The position numbers and the translations under genes were made by a program. From NCBI RefSeq assembly GCF_938030145.1, contig NZ_CALHGM010000040.1:1-64000 (forward strand): 64,000 nucleotides of DNA, read 5' to 3'. Below the pieces are notes generated by a model. The model made no database searches, was not told the origin of the DNA, and saw only the letters and a program-made list of their open reading frames with translations. This DNA is from an uncultured Campylobacter sp. GTDB taxonomy: Bacteria > Campylobacterota > Campylobacteria > Campylobacterales > Campylobacteraceae. Position 1 is the first letter of the stretch. The number at the start of each line of letters is the position of its first letter. Shown one piece after another: positions 36,664-46,002 of the stretch.

Positions 36664-37964
36664 GTGCAGATAAACTAAAGCGTCCGAGCAAAGATTTCAC
36701 GGACAAAAACCGCGCGGAGCGGGAGCGCGAAAATTTTATAAGCGAAAATTTCACGGACGCAAATTCCGCCCCCGAGAATTCTACGAGCGTAAATTCTATG
36801 CGCATAAATTTCGCCGCCGAGAATTCTGCGAATAAAAATTCCACTGCGGTAAATTCTAAGAGTGTAAATTCTGCGACCGAGAATTCCATTAGCGCAAATT
36901 CCGCGGGTAAAAATTCCAAAAGCGAGAATTTCGCGAGTGAGAATTCTGCGAGAAAGAATTTTGCAAATGAGAATTCCGCCGCCGCGCGATCCGTACCCGA
37001 TAGCGAACTGATCTCGGTGCGGGATCTAGTGCTGTGCTACGGACGGAGCGAAATTTTAAATATCCCTAGCCTCGATCTAAATACGAGCGGCATCACAGCG
37101 CTTTTGGGTTCCAACGGCAGCGGCAAATCCACGCTACTGCGAATTTTGTCCTTTTTGCAGCATCCAAGCAGCGGCAGCGTGGAGCTTTGGGGGCAGCAGG
37201 CGCCCTCTTTGCAGACGCTGCGGCAGACCTGCTTGCTGCTGCCCGAGCCCGTGCTTTTAAAACGCAGCGTGGAGCAAAATTTTAAATTTGCGCTCAAAAG
37301 TCGCGGCGCGCTTGCGGAATTTGACGAGCGAGTGGATGAGGCGCTCGCCCTAACGGGACTTGATAGAAGTTTTTTATCGAAGAAGCATTTCGAGCTTAGC
37401 TCGGGGCAGACGCAGCGCATCGCGTTTGCGCTCGCTCTGGCGCAGCGCGCGAAGCTCTATCTGCTCGACGAGCCGACCAACAGCCTCGATCTTGCTGCCT
37501 CCAAGCTCTTTGCGCGCGCGATTTTATTTATGCGAAGCCGCTACGGCTGCGGTTTTATCATCGCCAGCCACGATGAGAAATGGCTCAGCGCGATCGCGCA
37601 AAGAAGCGTATTTTTGCATCGCGGCAAGATATGCGAGTTTGAATACAAAAATATCTTTGACGTGCAAAACGGGATTTTAAAATTTTCGGATGAAATTTCG
37701 CTGCGCCTTGAAGAGGGGCTGGCACGGGCTCGCAAAATCGCGATAAATCCGAGTAAAATTTTATTATCCCAAAGCCCGTTTGAGCGTTGCTTCGCGGGGA
37801 TTTTGCACTCGGTTTCGCTTCAGTACGGCTCCTCGCTGCTCATCAAGATCAAGGCGGGCGACGTGTTGCTAAAATGCGTCACGGCGCAGGATGAGCGTCG
37901 CTGGAGCGCAGGCGAGAGGATCTATTTCGGATTTGAAAGCGGCGCGTTTTTAGGGCTGGAGTAG
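36660..37964 (+). CDS. tupC: tungstate ABC transporter ATPase TupC with N-terminal repeat insert
   Basis: Powers tungstate import. The nucleotide-binding domain begins near residue 120 (ELISVRDLVLCYG), with Walker A LLGSNGSGKST (about 148-158), signature ELSSGQTQR and Walker B LYLLDEPTNSLD. The C-terminal 100 residues resemble a TOBE-like oxyanion-sensing domain. Residues 25-107 are an extra segment: 17 five-residue units of the form x-N-(S/F)-x-x, encoded by AATT cores exactly 15 bp apart. Typical ABC ATPases start directly at the core, so this is an insertion. The start is fixed by the ATGA overlap with tupB, so the insert should be translated. Confidence 0.9.
   Translation: MSADKLKRPSKDFTDKNRAERERENFISENFTDANSAPENSTSVNSMRINFAAENSANKNSTAVNSKSVNSATENSISANSAGKNSKSENFASENSARKNFANENSAAARSVPDSELISVRDLVLCYGRSEILNIPSLDLNTSGITALLGSNGSGKSTLLRILSFLQHPSSGSVELWGQQAPSLQTLRQTCLLLPEPVLLKRSVEQNFKFALKSRGALAEFDERVDEALALTGLDRSFLSKKHFELSSGQTQRIAFALALAQRAKLYLLDEPTNSLDLAASKLFARAILFMRSRYGCGFIIASHDEKWLSAIAQRSVFLHRGKICEFEYKNIFDVQNGILKFSDEISLRLEEGLARARKIAINPSKILLSQSPFERCFAGILHSVSLQYGSSLLIKIKAGDVLLKCVTAQDERRWSAGERIYFGFESGAFLGLE
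36730..36980 (+). repeat. 17-unit, 15-bp-phased AATT repeat array inside tupC
   Basis: AATT occurs at 36732 and then every 15 bases to 36972 with no exception (17 cores). The bases between are variable; a rough consensus is AATTCYRCGNGYRAR. Five of the cores are full GAATTC. The reading frame places AAT as a codon, giving Asn followed by Ser or Phe. Confidence 0.9.
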
Positions 37965-38453
37965 TTCTGCGCGAAGTGCGGATAAACTTTATTTCGCTTT
38001 AGAATTTTTATTCGCGCGGCACTAATATTATTTCTGCCTCAAATTTTTACTGCGAACCATCTAGCGCGGCATACCCGGCGAAACAGAGCGCAAAAATTTG
38101 CGCCTTGAAATTTTGAAATTTACAGGCAGGGCTTTACCTGGCGGCGCAGTGTGAAATTTTAAAATTCCATCGCTAAAAAATTTTAAAATTTAGCCGCAAA
38201 TATAGCTAACGGGATTTTGAAATTCCACAATTTCTAGGCGCGGAATTTCAAATTCTAAATTTTAATTCCGCAGAGCGTGCCGTTTATTTCGTCTACAATG
38301 CAAAGGCGGAACGATGGTAAGAATTCCGCGGCGCAAAACCAGCGTAAAATTCCAAAGAGACGGCGCGGAATTCCGATAAATTTTAAAAACAGCGCGGAAT
38401 TTTATAAAATTTCGCGAGCTCAAAAAAGTGGCAGAGCTTTAGCCTTACACTGC
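37965..38453. repeat. intergenic AATT-repeat DNA between tupC and the aminotransferase
   Basis: No gene. Dense GAAATTTT, GGAATTTC and AAATTCC words of both orientations, like the repeat inside tupC but without a constant period. Confidence 0.5.
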
Positions 38454-39779
38454 TTAAATTTTCCCGCCAAACATCTCATACATCGCCTTTTCCTCGCCCC
38501 AAAGCTCGCGGTGTTTTTTGATGCAGGATTTTATCGCGCCCACAAGATAGAGCACGTCGCGCTCGGTGTGCGTATAGTGCAGGCTCACGCGCACGAAGCC
38601 CGGCTTGCTTTCTGGCATGCGCCCCTCCTTGATACCCAGCAGATCGTGGGCATACGGCCCAGCACACATCACGCCCGCGCGCGTCTGGATACCGAAATCG
38701 TTGCTCAGGCTCGCGGCGAAATCATACGCCGAGACGCCGCGCACGTTAAATGAAAAAATCGGCAGCCGCGGCGCGCCCTTTGGAGCGTAGTTTATGATCT
38801 CGTCTATGCCCGCTAGCTCGCTCTCAAAAAGCCGCGCGAGCTCGTCCTCGGCGCTTTTTATCCTCTCAAAACCGACTTCGTTTCGCAGCGCGTAGGCTAA
38901 GCTTGCTCGCATGAGCCCGGTGATAGGCGGCGTACCGCCCTCCTCTAGCTGCTCGTGATTTTTCAAAAACACGTGTCCTTCGCGGCTGGCGTAGGCGACC
39001 GTCCCGCCTGCGGCAAATGTCGGCACATCACTGCTAAGCAGCTCCTTTTTGATCGCCAAAAGCCCGCAGCTTGCAGGCCCTCCGAGTAGCTTATGCGGCG
39101 AGAGGAAAATTGCGTCGAAATGATCGCAGTCTAAATTTGCGTGCGAGCTCAGCGCCGCGCAGTCAAAGGCCACGATACCGCCCGCGGCTCTGATTAGCTC
39201 GCTAATCTTTTTATAATCGCTAATGACGCCCGTGACGTTTGAGGCGGCGCTAAACGAGCCGATGATACGGCGTGTTGCGTTAAGCTTTAGGATGCGCTCA
39301 AGCGCAATCAGATCGATCTCGCCGCCCTCGCTAAGCGGCATGCGCAGGTAGTCGCAAAGCCCCTCGCGAAAGCTAAGCTCGTTTGAATGGTGCTCGTATG
39401 GCGAAACGAGCACGAGCGGAAGCTGCGCGGCGCGTAAATTCGCCTCGCCGATTGCGCTTCTGGTCGCAGGCGGTAGGTAGATGCCAAGTAGCTCCTGAAA
39501 TTTCTTGATCGCGGCCGTCGCGCCCTGCCCGCAAGCGATGAGATAAAACCTCTCATCAAGCCCAAGCAGCTTTTTTAGGCTCTCGCGTGCGCCCTCGTAG
39601 CGCCCCTGCGTGATGATCGCGCTCGAACTACTGTCGGAGTGTGTGTTGGCGTAGGTTTTTAAAACGTCCGCTATCTCGCGCTCTACGGGCTCATAGGCAA
39701 GCCCCGAAGCGGTGTAGTCAAAATAATGCACGCCCGGTTTTAGAATGATATTTTTTCGAATTTCGTCTAAGCTTAGCAT
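38454..39779 (-). CDS. class V aminotransferase (cysteine desulfurase-like)
   Basis: PLP-dependent fold type I enzyme of the NifS/SufS-like group. The PLP lysine is in FLSPHKLLGGPASCGLL; the earlier ACGQGATAAIKKF binds the cofactor phosphate, and GTVAYASREG and EGGTPPITGLMRASLA are family segments. 441 residues. Members act as cysteine desulfurases, selenocysteine lyases or other beta-eliminating enzymes; the substrate cannot be told here. Its location near sulfur- and selenium-dependent enzymes is suggestive only. Confidence 0.85.
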   Translation of the reverse strand: MLSLDEIRKNIILKPGVHYFDYTASGLAYEPVEREIADVLKTYANTHSDSSSSAIITQGRYEGARESLKKLLGLDERFYLIACGQGATAAIKKFQELLGIYLPPATRSAIGEANLRAAQLPLVLVSPYEHHSNELSFREGLCDYLRMPLSEGGEIDLIALERILKLNATRRIIGSFSAASNVTGVISDYKKISELIRAAGGIVAFDCAALSSHANLDCDHFDAIFLSPHKLLGGPASCGLLAIKKELLSSDVPTFAAGGTVAYASREGHVFLKNHEQLEEGGTPPITGLMRASLAYALRNEVGFERIKSAEDELARLFESELAGIDEIINYAPKGAPRLPIFSFNVRGVSAYDFAASLSNDFGIQTRAGVMCAGPYAHDLLGIKEGRMPESKPGFVRVSLHYTHTERDVLYLVGAIKSCIKKHRELWGEEKAMYEMFGGKI

Positions 39780-39964
39780 TCGCGGCCTTTAAAAATTGAA
39801 GTGATTAATTATAGTGAAATTTGGATTAATTTAAGGCTTTACGTCCTAGCTGGGAGAAATTTTAACGAGAATTTTAAAATGACCTCGCCTACAATGTTCG
39901 GGTTTTTATACTTTTCTCTATCGAACTTCGCCATTGCGCCTCTCCTTATTTGGAATTATTATTG

Positions 39965-41302
39965 CTATTTGTTTGTATCAAGCTGCGTATTTTCATCTAA
40001 GTTTACTACCGTTTCGGTATCGCCATTTTCAAAGTAACTCTTCAAATATGCCAATACCATCTCGAATTCTTTTTCACCGCTTCGCCAAGCTATAAATTTT
40101 TTGGTATCTTTAAATGTAGAATTTGCATCAGGGCAATGCTTATCATAAAATTCTTTTTTCATAGGCCTTAGTCTTTCAAATCTCTCTTTCGAAATAGGGA
40201 CGGTATATCGTTCAGATATCTGATTGATTCTTTCTACTCCTCTGCAATATGATTCATATGTATTACGCAGAAAAAATTCTCTATCACTATAGCATTTATC
40301 ATATTCTATTTTAAGCAGTTCCCTGGGAGGCTGCCCTTTGACATTATACTTTAAAAGTAAATCTAGCATTTTTTCATAATGCGGCACATAATCAAGTAGT
40401 CTATAATACGTATAATAGTATCTAAACTCCTCTATATAAAATTTTTGATAGCGTTCCTCTTCCGTATTCTTCTTTGTCGCTAATATGCTTTCCTCAGGGA
40501 CTATATCCGTAAACTCATCGCTTGTTATTACATTCTCATTATTATCATAGCCGTAATAATATTTTGTCACATACCCATTTTTCAATATCATTTCCGCTAG
40601 CTCTACAAAATTATTACGAATAACGTACTCAAGAAGCAGGCTTGCATCACTTGAACCCGGGCCCCTATTGTGTTTGGTATAATCGATATGATCTACTTTG
40701 TTATTTTTAATATAGATCTTTTTTATATTTGGCGGATATAGGTACATCTGCACCACCTTGGCTTCTTCAAATTTAACGCCGTTGTCTAAAAGTAGTCTTA
40801 CCGCTTTGGTGGAGTTATTTTCTATCGCATAAGCCATAGCGGATAGCTTGTATTCGTCTTTTTTATGTATATCCGCGCCTAGCTTTATAAGCTCTTGAGT
40901 AGTATTCGTATCGTCCCAAAAGCTAGAATACATCACGGGCGTTACCCCTCCGTCCATAGTATGATCGACGGATAGATTATTATCTTTCATAAATTTTAAA
41001 ATTTCATCAGTTTGCTTGCTTTTTAAAAGTCTTTTTAGCTCTACGTCTATGGCGGGTTCTTTAAATACGTTTTCTGGATTTGAATTGTAATCTATATCCC
41101 AGTAGCGAAATGCGAAGCTATCGACCTCTTCTTGGGTTGCGTATTTGCTAAGACCCGGCACTTTTGAGACATTTGTATCTGAAGTAACGGTAAAATGGGT
41201 TTGTTTGCGTTCTGTAAGACCTAATCTTTCGGCTAGCAGATACAGCGCACATACGACTACCACGCAGACGGCATAAATAAACCGAAGTTTAAAGCTTTTC
41301 AA
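39965..41302 (-). CDS. membrane-anchored ankyrin-repeat protein
   Basis: N-terminal membrane segment (about 9-25), then a large exported or cytosolic part. Two or three ankyrin repeats are visible between about 100 and 200 (GGVTPVMYSSFWDDTNTT, LIKLGADIHKKDEYKLSAMA, AVRLLLDNGVKFEEAK). The rest (200-445) is rich in Tyr, Lys and Glu with no recognised domain. The gene is markedly more AT-rich than its neighbours and stands alone, suggesting transfer. Ankyrin proteins bind other proteins; the partner is unknown. Confidence 0.7.
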   Translation of the reverse strand: MKSFKLRFIYAVCVVVVCALYLLAERLGLTERKQTHFTVTSDTNVSKVPGLSKYATQEEVDSFAFRYWDIDYNSNPENVFKEPAIDVELKRLLKSKQTDEILKFMKDNNLSVDHTMDGGVTPVMYSSFWDDTNTTQELIKLGADIHKKDEYKLSAMAYAIENNSTKAVRLLLDNGVKFEEAKVVQMYLYPPNIKKIYIKNNKVDHIDYTKHNRGPGSSDASLLLEYVIRNNFVELAEMILKNGYVTKYYYGYDNNENVITSDEFTDIVPEESILATKKNTEEERYQKFYIEEFRYYYTYYRLLDYVPHYEKMLDLLLKYNVKGQPPRELLKIEYDKCYSDREFFLRNTYESYCRGVERINQISERYTVPISKERFERLRPMKKEFYDKHCPDANSTFKDTKKFIAWRSGEKEFEMVLAYLKSYFENGDTETVVNLDENTQLDTNK

Positions 41303-41693
41303 AATTTCCCCTTAGAATTTTGCCCGCGACTATATCCAATGAGTACTTAATAAAATATAAATACTATATAGGCGAAATAGGCAAAGCTAGCTGAGAAATG
41401 CGGTTAAGTCGGGTTTGAATGATGAAATCTTTCGAGTAAATTTGGCGAACGAATGTCGTCATAGACCTTATTTGCGTAGCTACATCTTCTATTTACACCT
41501 ACGCTAGGCATTATATCCGAAGCTCGCTCGCCGTAAATTTACCGCAACATCTTTGCGCAAGCTCTTCTTGAAAGCACAAACCACCGAATTATCGTAGTGT
41601 TAATGAGCGGCAAGCCGCTACCGTATCACCAAAAGCGTATTTTGCGGGATTTGTTCTCAAGCTGCTCGCGCGGCTATGAAGTGCGCTTTGCGG
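41303..41693. other. gene-free gap between the ankyrin gene and the fdhD-modE unit
   Basis: About 390 bases. I see no gene, repeat array or clear hairpin. Confidence 0.5.
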
Positions 41694-41882
41694 CTATTTG
41701 CCGATAAAATTTTTCTGCAGCCACTCCATCGCTTTTTCTTCGCTTTCAAATCTGCCGCTTTTGGCGACTTGAAACTGCCCCTCATAAAAGCGAATTCTGA
41801 TACCGTCTTGGACGCTATCTACCTTGATGCGCGTGATCCTGTCTTTGTTTAGATAGGTTCGTTCGTTTAGCTTTACAAACAT
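41694..41882 (-). CDS. small protein downstream of the modE-like gene
   Basis: A 62-residue protein (MFVKLNERTYLNKDRITRIK at the start, EEKAMEWLQKNFIGK at the end), probably a small beta sheet with one helix. AAAGGAG precedes the ATG. It follows the modE-like gene by 17 bases in the fdhD-modE unit. Function unknown. Confidence 0.65.
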   Translation of the reverse strand: MFVKLNERTYLNKDRITRIKVDSVQDGIRIRFYEGQFQVAKSGRFESEEKAMEWLQKNFIGK

Positions 41883-41899
41883 CGTTTTCTCCTTTAAAT

Positions 41900-42691
41900 T
41901 TAATGGTTTTTATCTGCCGCTTTACTTGCGTCTTTTTCGCCCTCTTTTTTCAAAAACAGCTCCTTAAAGCGCTCGTTTGCGTAGTTTTCTATATCGCTTT
42001 GCAGCTGCTTATATGCAGCAATCAGCTCATAGGCGCGTGCATTTAGCGTCGTACCCGCGGCATTGCCGCCGCCTTGCTTGGTACTAAAGAGCTCCTCTTG
42101 CAGATTTTTTTGTAAAATTTGCAGATGGCTCCAGCACTTTTTATAGTTCATCCCCAAAACCTCGGCGGCCTTAGAGATGGAGCCCGTTTGAGCGATCACG
42201 TCCAGCACTTCGGTTTTGCCCTTGCCAAAAATGAGCTCGCCCTGCGCATTTTCGATCCAAGTTTTCGTTTTTACCCTCATTCTTTTGCCTTTCTTCTCCT
42301 TAAAGCAGCCCAACTGACAATATTTCACGTCTATGGCGTGCTCCTTAAGCGTAGAGCGCACCGTATCGAACCCCACTCCGCCGCTAGCTACGGCGCGGGC
42401 GTCGCGGCAAAAAATCCGCCTTTTCTCATCCAAAAACGGATTTAGCTTCTGCAGAGCCTTTATGCTGCCTCCGCTACATTGCAGCTTGCCGAACTGTCCG
42501 AGTTCGCAGCGATCTATCCGTATCCCTTCGCGTGCCGCGAGATCTCCTACGACGCTCGCGTCTACGCCTAATTTGGCGGCGATCTTAAACGCCGCGCCGC
42601 AATCGAGCTTGCCGCTTGGATTTAGTAAATTTAAAATCAGCCTTTTGATCTCGCTTGCTTTTTTATCGTCTATCTTGATATCTATCTCCAT
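41900..42691 (-). CDS. ModE-like molybdate/tungstate regulator with duplicated N-terminal domain
   Basis: The C-terminal half is a ModE/LysR-type winged helix (TEVLDVIAQTGSISKAAEVL, then MNYKKCWSHLQIL and the GGGNAAGTTL wing). The Mop metal-binding domains of E. coli ModE are absent, as in C. jejuni Cj1507c. The N-terminal half holds two related blocks of about 45 residues, ending RCELGQFG (about 70) and YCQLGCFK (about 130), each preceded by a Cys. These could bind a metal or cluster. It follows fdhD by 9 bases. Likely targets are tup and other molybdenum/tungsten genes. Confidence 0.8.
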   Translation of the reverse strand: MEIDIKIDDKKASEIKRLILNLLNPSGKLDCGAAFKIAAKLGVDASVVGDLAAREGIRIDRCELGQFGKLQCSGGSIKALQKLNPFLDEKRRIFCRDARAVASGGVGFDTVRSTLKEHAIDVKYCQLGCFKEKKGKRMRVKTKTWIENAQGELIFGKGKTEVLDVIAQTGSISKAAEVLGMNYKKCWSHLQILQKNLQEELFSTKQGGGNAAGTTLNARAYELIAAYKQLQSDIENYANERFKELFLKKEGEKDASKAADKNH

Positions 42692-42700
42692 GCCGCCTTC

Positions 42701-43483
42701 TTAACTCAAAATTCTCTCTTCGCCGCTATAGACGTTTAAATTTTCGCCGCGCGCGAAGCCGCAAAGAGTAAGATCAAATTTACGCGCGATCACGACGCCG
42801 AGGCTCGTAGGAGCCGTGCGCGAAACAAGCGCGCTAATGCCGCTCATCACGGCTTTGGCGACCATTTCGGAGCTTAGCCTGCCGCTTACCAAAAGAAGCG
42901 AGCCCTGCGTATCGCGCCCCGCCAAGACCGCCTTGCCGACGGATTTATCGATGGTATTGTGCTGGGCGATATCCTCGCCGATAAAATACTCGCCGCCCGC
43001 GGTAAAGAGCTTTGCGGTGTGCACGCAACCCGTCATCTCGTAAAGCTCGCACTGCGTGTAAAACTCGCTCATCAAATTTAAAATTTCATTCTTATGAAAT
43101 TTAGCGTCCGAGCGGACTTTGCGCGCCGCCATCGCCTCTGGATCGATATTTGCGGTAGAGCTGCGCCCGCAGCCGCTGATGATAACCTTTTCGGCATCGA
43201 AGCTATTTAGCCGCTTTTCGTTTATCTCGCCGCAGACATTCACGCTAAGCCCGTCCGGCGCGAGCTCAATGCTTCTTATGCCGCTTGGATCCGAGATCAA
43301 ATTTTCGCTCAGCAAATAGCCTACCGCAAGCGCCTTTAAATCACTCGGAGTCGCCATCAGCGCGCCGAAACGCTTGCCGTTTAGTAAAATTTCAAGCTTG
43401 ATCTCGCGAACCAAGATATCGCTTACGTTCCTTCTTTCATCCCCTTTAAATTTAACTATCTCCGCCCTATAAATCGGCTCCAT
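42701..43483 (-). CDS. fdhD: formate dehydrogenase accessory sulfurtransferase FdhD
   Basis: Transfers sulfur to the molybdenum or tungsten cofactor so that formate dehydrogenase is active. Seen: ALAVGYLLSENLI, the SGCGRS cysteine site, EMTGCVHTAKLF and the GEDIAQHNTIDKSVGKA segment. 260 residues. AAGGAAGG before the ATG. It lies downstream of fdhA in the same orientation with a 266-base gap. Confidence 0.94.
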   Translation of the reverse strand: MEPIYRAEIVKFKGDERRNVSDILVREIKLEILLNGKRFGALMATPSDLKALAVGYLLSENLISDPSGIRSIELAPDGLSVNVCGEINEKRLNSFDAEKVIISGCGRSSTANIDPEAMAARKVRSDAKFHKNEILNLMSEFYTQCELYEMTGCVHTAKLFTAGGEYFIGEDIAQHNTIDKSVGKAVLAGRDTQGSLLLVSGRLSSEMVAKAVMSGISALVSRTAPTSLGVVIARKFDLTLCGFARGENLNVYSGEERILS

Positions 43484-43749
43484 AGACCTTCCTTATTTTA
43501 ATTTCGCCCGTATCGTAGTGAAATTTTGCTTAAATAGCCTTAATTCGCCGAAGTAAAGCCGAAGCGGCGTGCGTAAATTTAAAGCGCTCGCAGTTTTGTA
43601 TTTAAAAAATCGCGTGGAAAACCCACGAGCCGCTCGCACCATGCGCGCAAGCGGCCATGAAGCGCCCGCAAAGATAAAATTTCATCAAATTTTGCCGCAG
43701 CCGCGATGAAATTTCATCTATATAAAGCGGGTGGAACTTGCCGCCCAAA

Positions 43750-46002
43750 CTACTTATGAACCGGCGATAGATAAGGTTTTTCAGAGTGCATCGACATCTC
43801 GTTTTGTCTTCTGAACTCGATAAACTCGCTCTCGCTAAGCTTTCTGATATTTGCAATCGTCATCTTTAGCGGTGGGATACCCGATAGCGGATCCAGATCG
43901 CCCGCATGCACGAGCTCGTTGCCGTCGGCCTCGCTGTAATGGAAGGTCGTAAAGATCGTGCCCTCTTTTAGATCCGGATTTATACGCAGTTTCGCCGCGA
44001 TCTGGCCGCGCTTATTTTTGACTAGCGCGTAGCAACCTTCGGTAAGCTCGCGTTCGCGTGCGATGTCAGGGCTTACCTCGATGAGCGCGCCTTCTGCGCC
44101 CGCGCCGTACTCTAGCGCGCGGCACTCTCTCGTCATCGTGCCAGTATGGTAGTGATAAACCTTGCGCCCAGTCGTAAATAAGCACGGATAAATTTCATCC
44201 GGAATCTCGCTAAGCGCGCCGCTTCCCACTGGATAATCATCAGGAATTTTCATCTTGGCTCTAAAATCCGCCTCAGCTTTAGCGCGCTCCTCTTTATCAT
44301 CCACGTAAAGTACCGGCACCATTCTAAATTTACCGTCAGGCAGCATCGATTTATGATCTGCGTAAAGAACCGGTGTGCCCGGATGATCTTCATCAGGACA
44401 TGGCCAGCTTATGCCGCCTAGCTTATCTAGCCTATAGTAGCTAATACCGCCAAAAAATTTAGGCATTAATGCACGCACTTCGTTCCAAATTTCTTCCGCA
44501 CTTAAAAAATCAAACCCTTCAAGTCCCATTCTTTGTGCGATATTGCAAACGACCTTCCAATCAGGCTCTACGCCAGGAGCCGGCTCGCTTGCCTTGCGCG
44601 TGCGTTGGACGCGACGGGAAGTGTTTAAAAAGGTGCCGTCCTTCTCACCCCATCCGGCAGCAGGTAGTACGACATCTGCCTTCTGTGCGCTCTCGGTAAA
44701 GAAAAGATCCTGCACGATAAAGCAATCCAGATGATGCGTTGCATGCACGAAGTGCTCCGTCCAAGGATCGCTCATTACGGGGTTTTCGCCGTAAACATAG
44801 AGTAGCTTCAGCTCGCCGCTATCCATCTTATCGGGTGCGACCGTAAGCTTAAAGCCTGGAGTCGGATTTAGCTCAAAGTGCCATACTCTGCGCGCCTGCT
44901 CCTGAGCGTAAGCGGAATTTACCGCACCTGCAGGGATGACATTAGGCAGCGCGCCCATGTCGCATGCGCCCTGGACGTTGTTTTGACCGCGCAAAGGATT
45001 TACGCCCGCGCCTCTTTTGCCTAAATTTCCCGTCAAAATAGCTAAATTTGAAAGCGAAAAGACGTTTGAGGTGCCGTCACTAAACTGCGTGATACCCATC
45101 GTGTAGCAGATCGCCGCTGCGCCTGCTTTAGCATACATTCTAGCAGCTTCGATTACGAGCTCTTTTTTCACGCCGGTCTCGCGCTCGAAGCGCTCAGGAG
45201 TAAAGTCCTTAACCGCTTCTTTTAAATACTCGTAGCCGTGAGCGTAGTTTTTGATAAACTCGTCATCTTGCAAATTTTCGGCGATGATAACGTGCATAAT
45301 GGTATTTAGCGTCTTAATGTTCGCGCCCGGCGGGATCTGCAGATAGATGTCTGCTTTTTTCGCCATATCGGTGCGTTTCGGATCTACTACGATCATCTTA
45401 GCGCCGCGCTGCAAGCCTCGCTGCATCTGCATAGCGATGATCGGGTGACACTCGCTCGTGTTGGTACCGATGAGTAAAAATACGTCCGTATCGGTCGCAA
45501 ATTCTACCAAATCATTAGTCATCGTTCCGTTTCCTAGCGTGCTGGCAAGACCTGCCACTGTAGGAGCGTGTCAAAGACGGGCGCAGTGATCGACGTTATT
45601 GCTGCCCTGAGCTCGGAAAAATTTCTGAAAAACGTAGTTGTCTTCGTTATTTGAGCGTGCCGAGCTAAAGCCCATTATTGAGCTTGGGCCATATTTAGCG
45701 ACGGTCTCTTTAAATTTAGTCGCTACAAAATCGTAAGCCTCTTCAAAGCTTACCTCCTCAAGCTTACCGCTTCTATCAAATACTCCGTTTTTCTTACGGA
45801 TCATAGGTTTGGCAAGGCGTTTTGGAGAGTTTACAAACTCCCAGCCGAACATCCCTTTTAAGCATAGCTCGCCGTCATTTACGTGATGAGCCTGCGTAGG
45901 GCGCGCGTTTACGATCCTGCCGTCTTTTACGATAAGATCGATACCACAGCCGGTGCCGCAGTAAGGACAAGTCGTTTTGACAATCTTTTCTCTGGACTGC
46001 AT
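43750..46002 (-). CDS. fdhA: selenocysteine formate dehydrogenase, FdhF-like catalytic subunit
   Basis: Oxidises formate to CO2 at a molybdenum or tungsten bis-pterin cofactor. N-terminal CPYCGTGCGIDL binds a [4Fe-4S] cluster. At codon 144 an in-frame TGA (45571-45573) follows HCARL and precedes HAPTVAGL, the exact place of Sec in this family; a SECIS hairpin follows. Read through, the protein is 750 residues. ATG 46002 has GGAAT upstream. There is no Tat signal, unlike the periplasmic FdhA of C. jejuni, so it should be cytoplasmic like E. coli FdhF. No electron-transfer subunits (fdhB, fdhC) lie beside it. Confidence 0.93.
45543..45573 (-). promoter_or_regulatory. UGA selenocysteine codon and SECIS hairpin
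   Basis: The UGA (45571-45573) is followed on the minus strand by TGGCA-GGTCT-TGCCA (45557 down to 45543), a 5-bp stem with the loop GGUCU. The E. coli fdhF SECIS has the same GGUCU-type apical loop, read by SelB. Spacing from UGA to the stem is about 13 bases. Confidence 0.85.

Noticed and set aside
36533..36919. Minus-strand pentapeptide-repeat-like frame over tupC
   Set aside because: It mirrors the AATT array in a conserved gene; no ribosome site or independent support. Kept only as a remark on the repeat.
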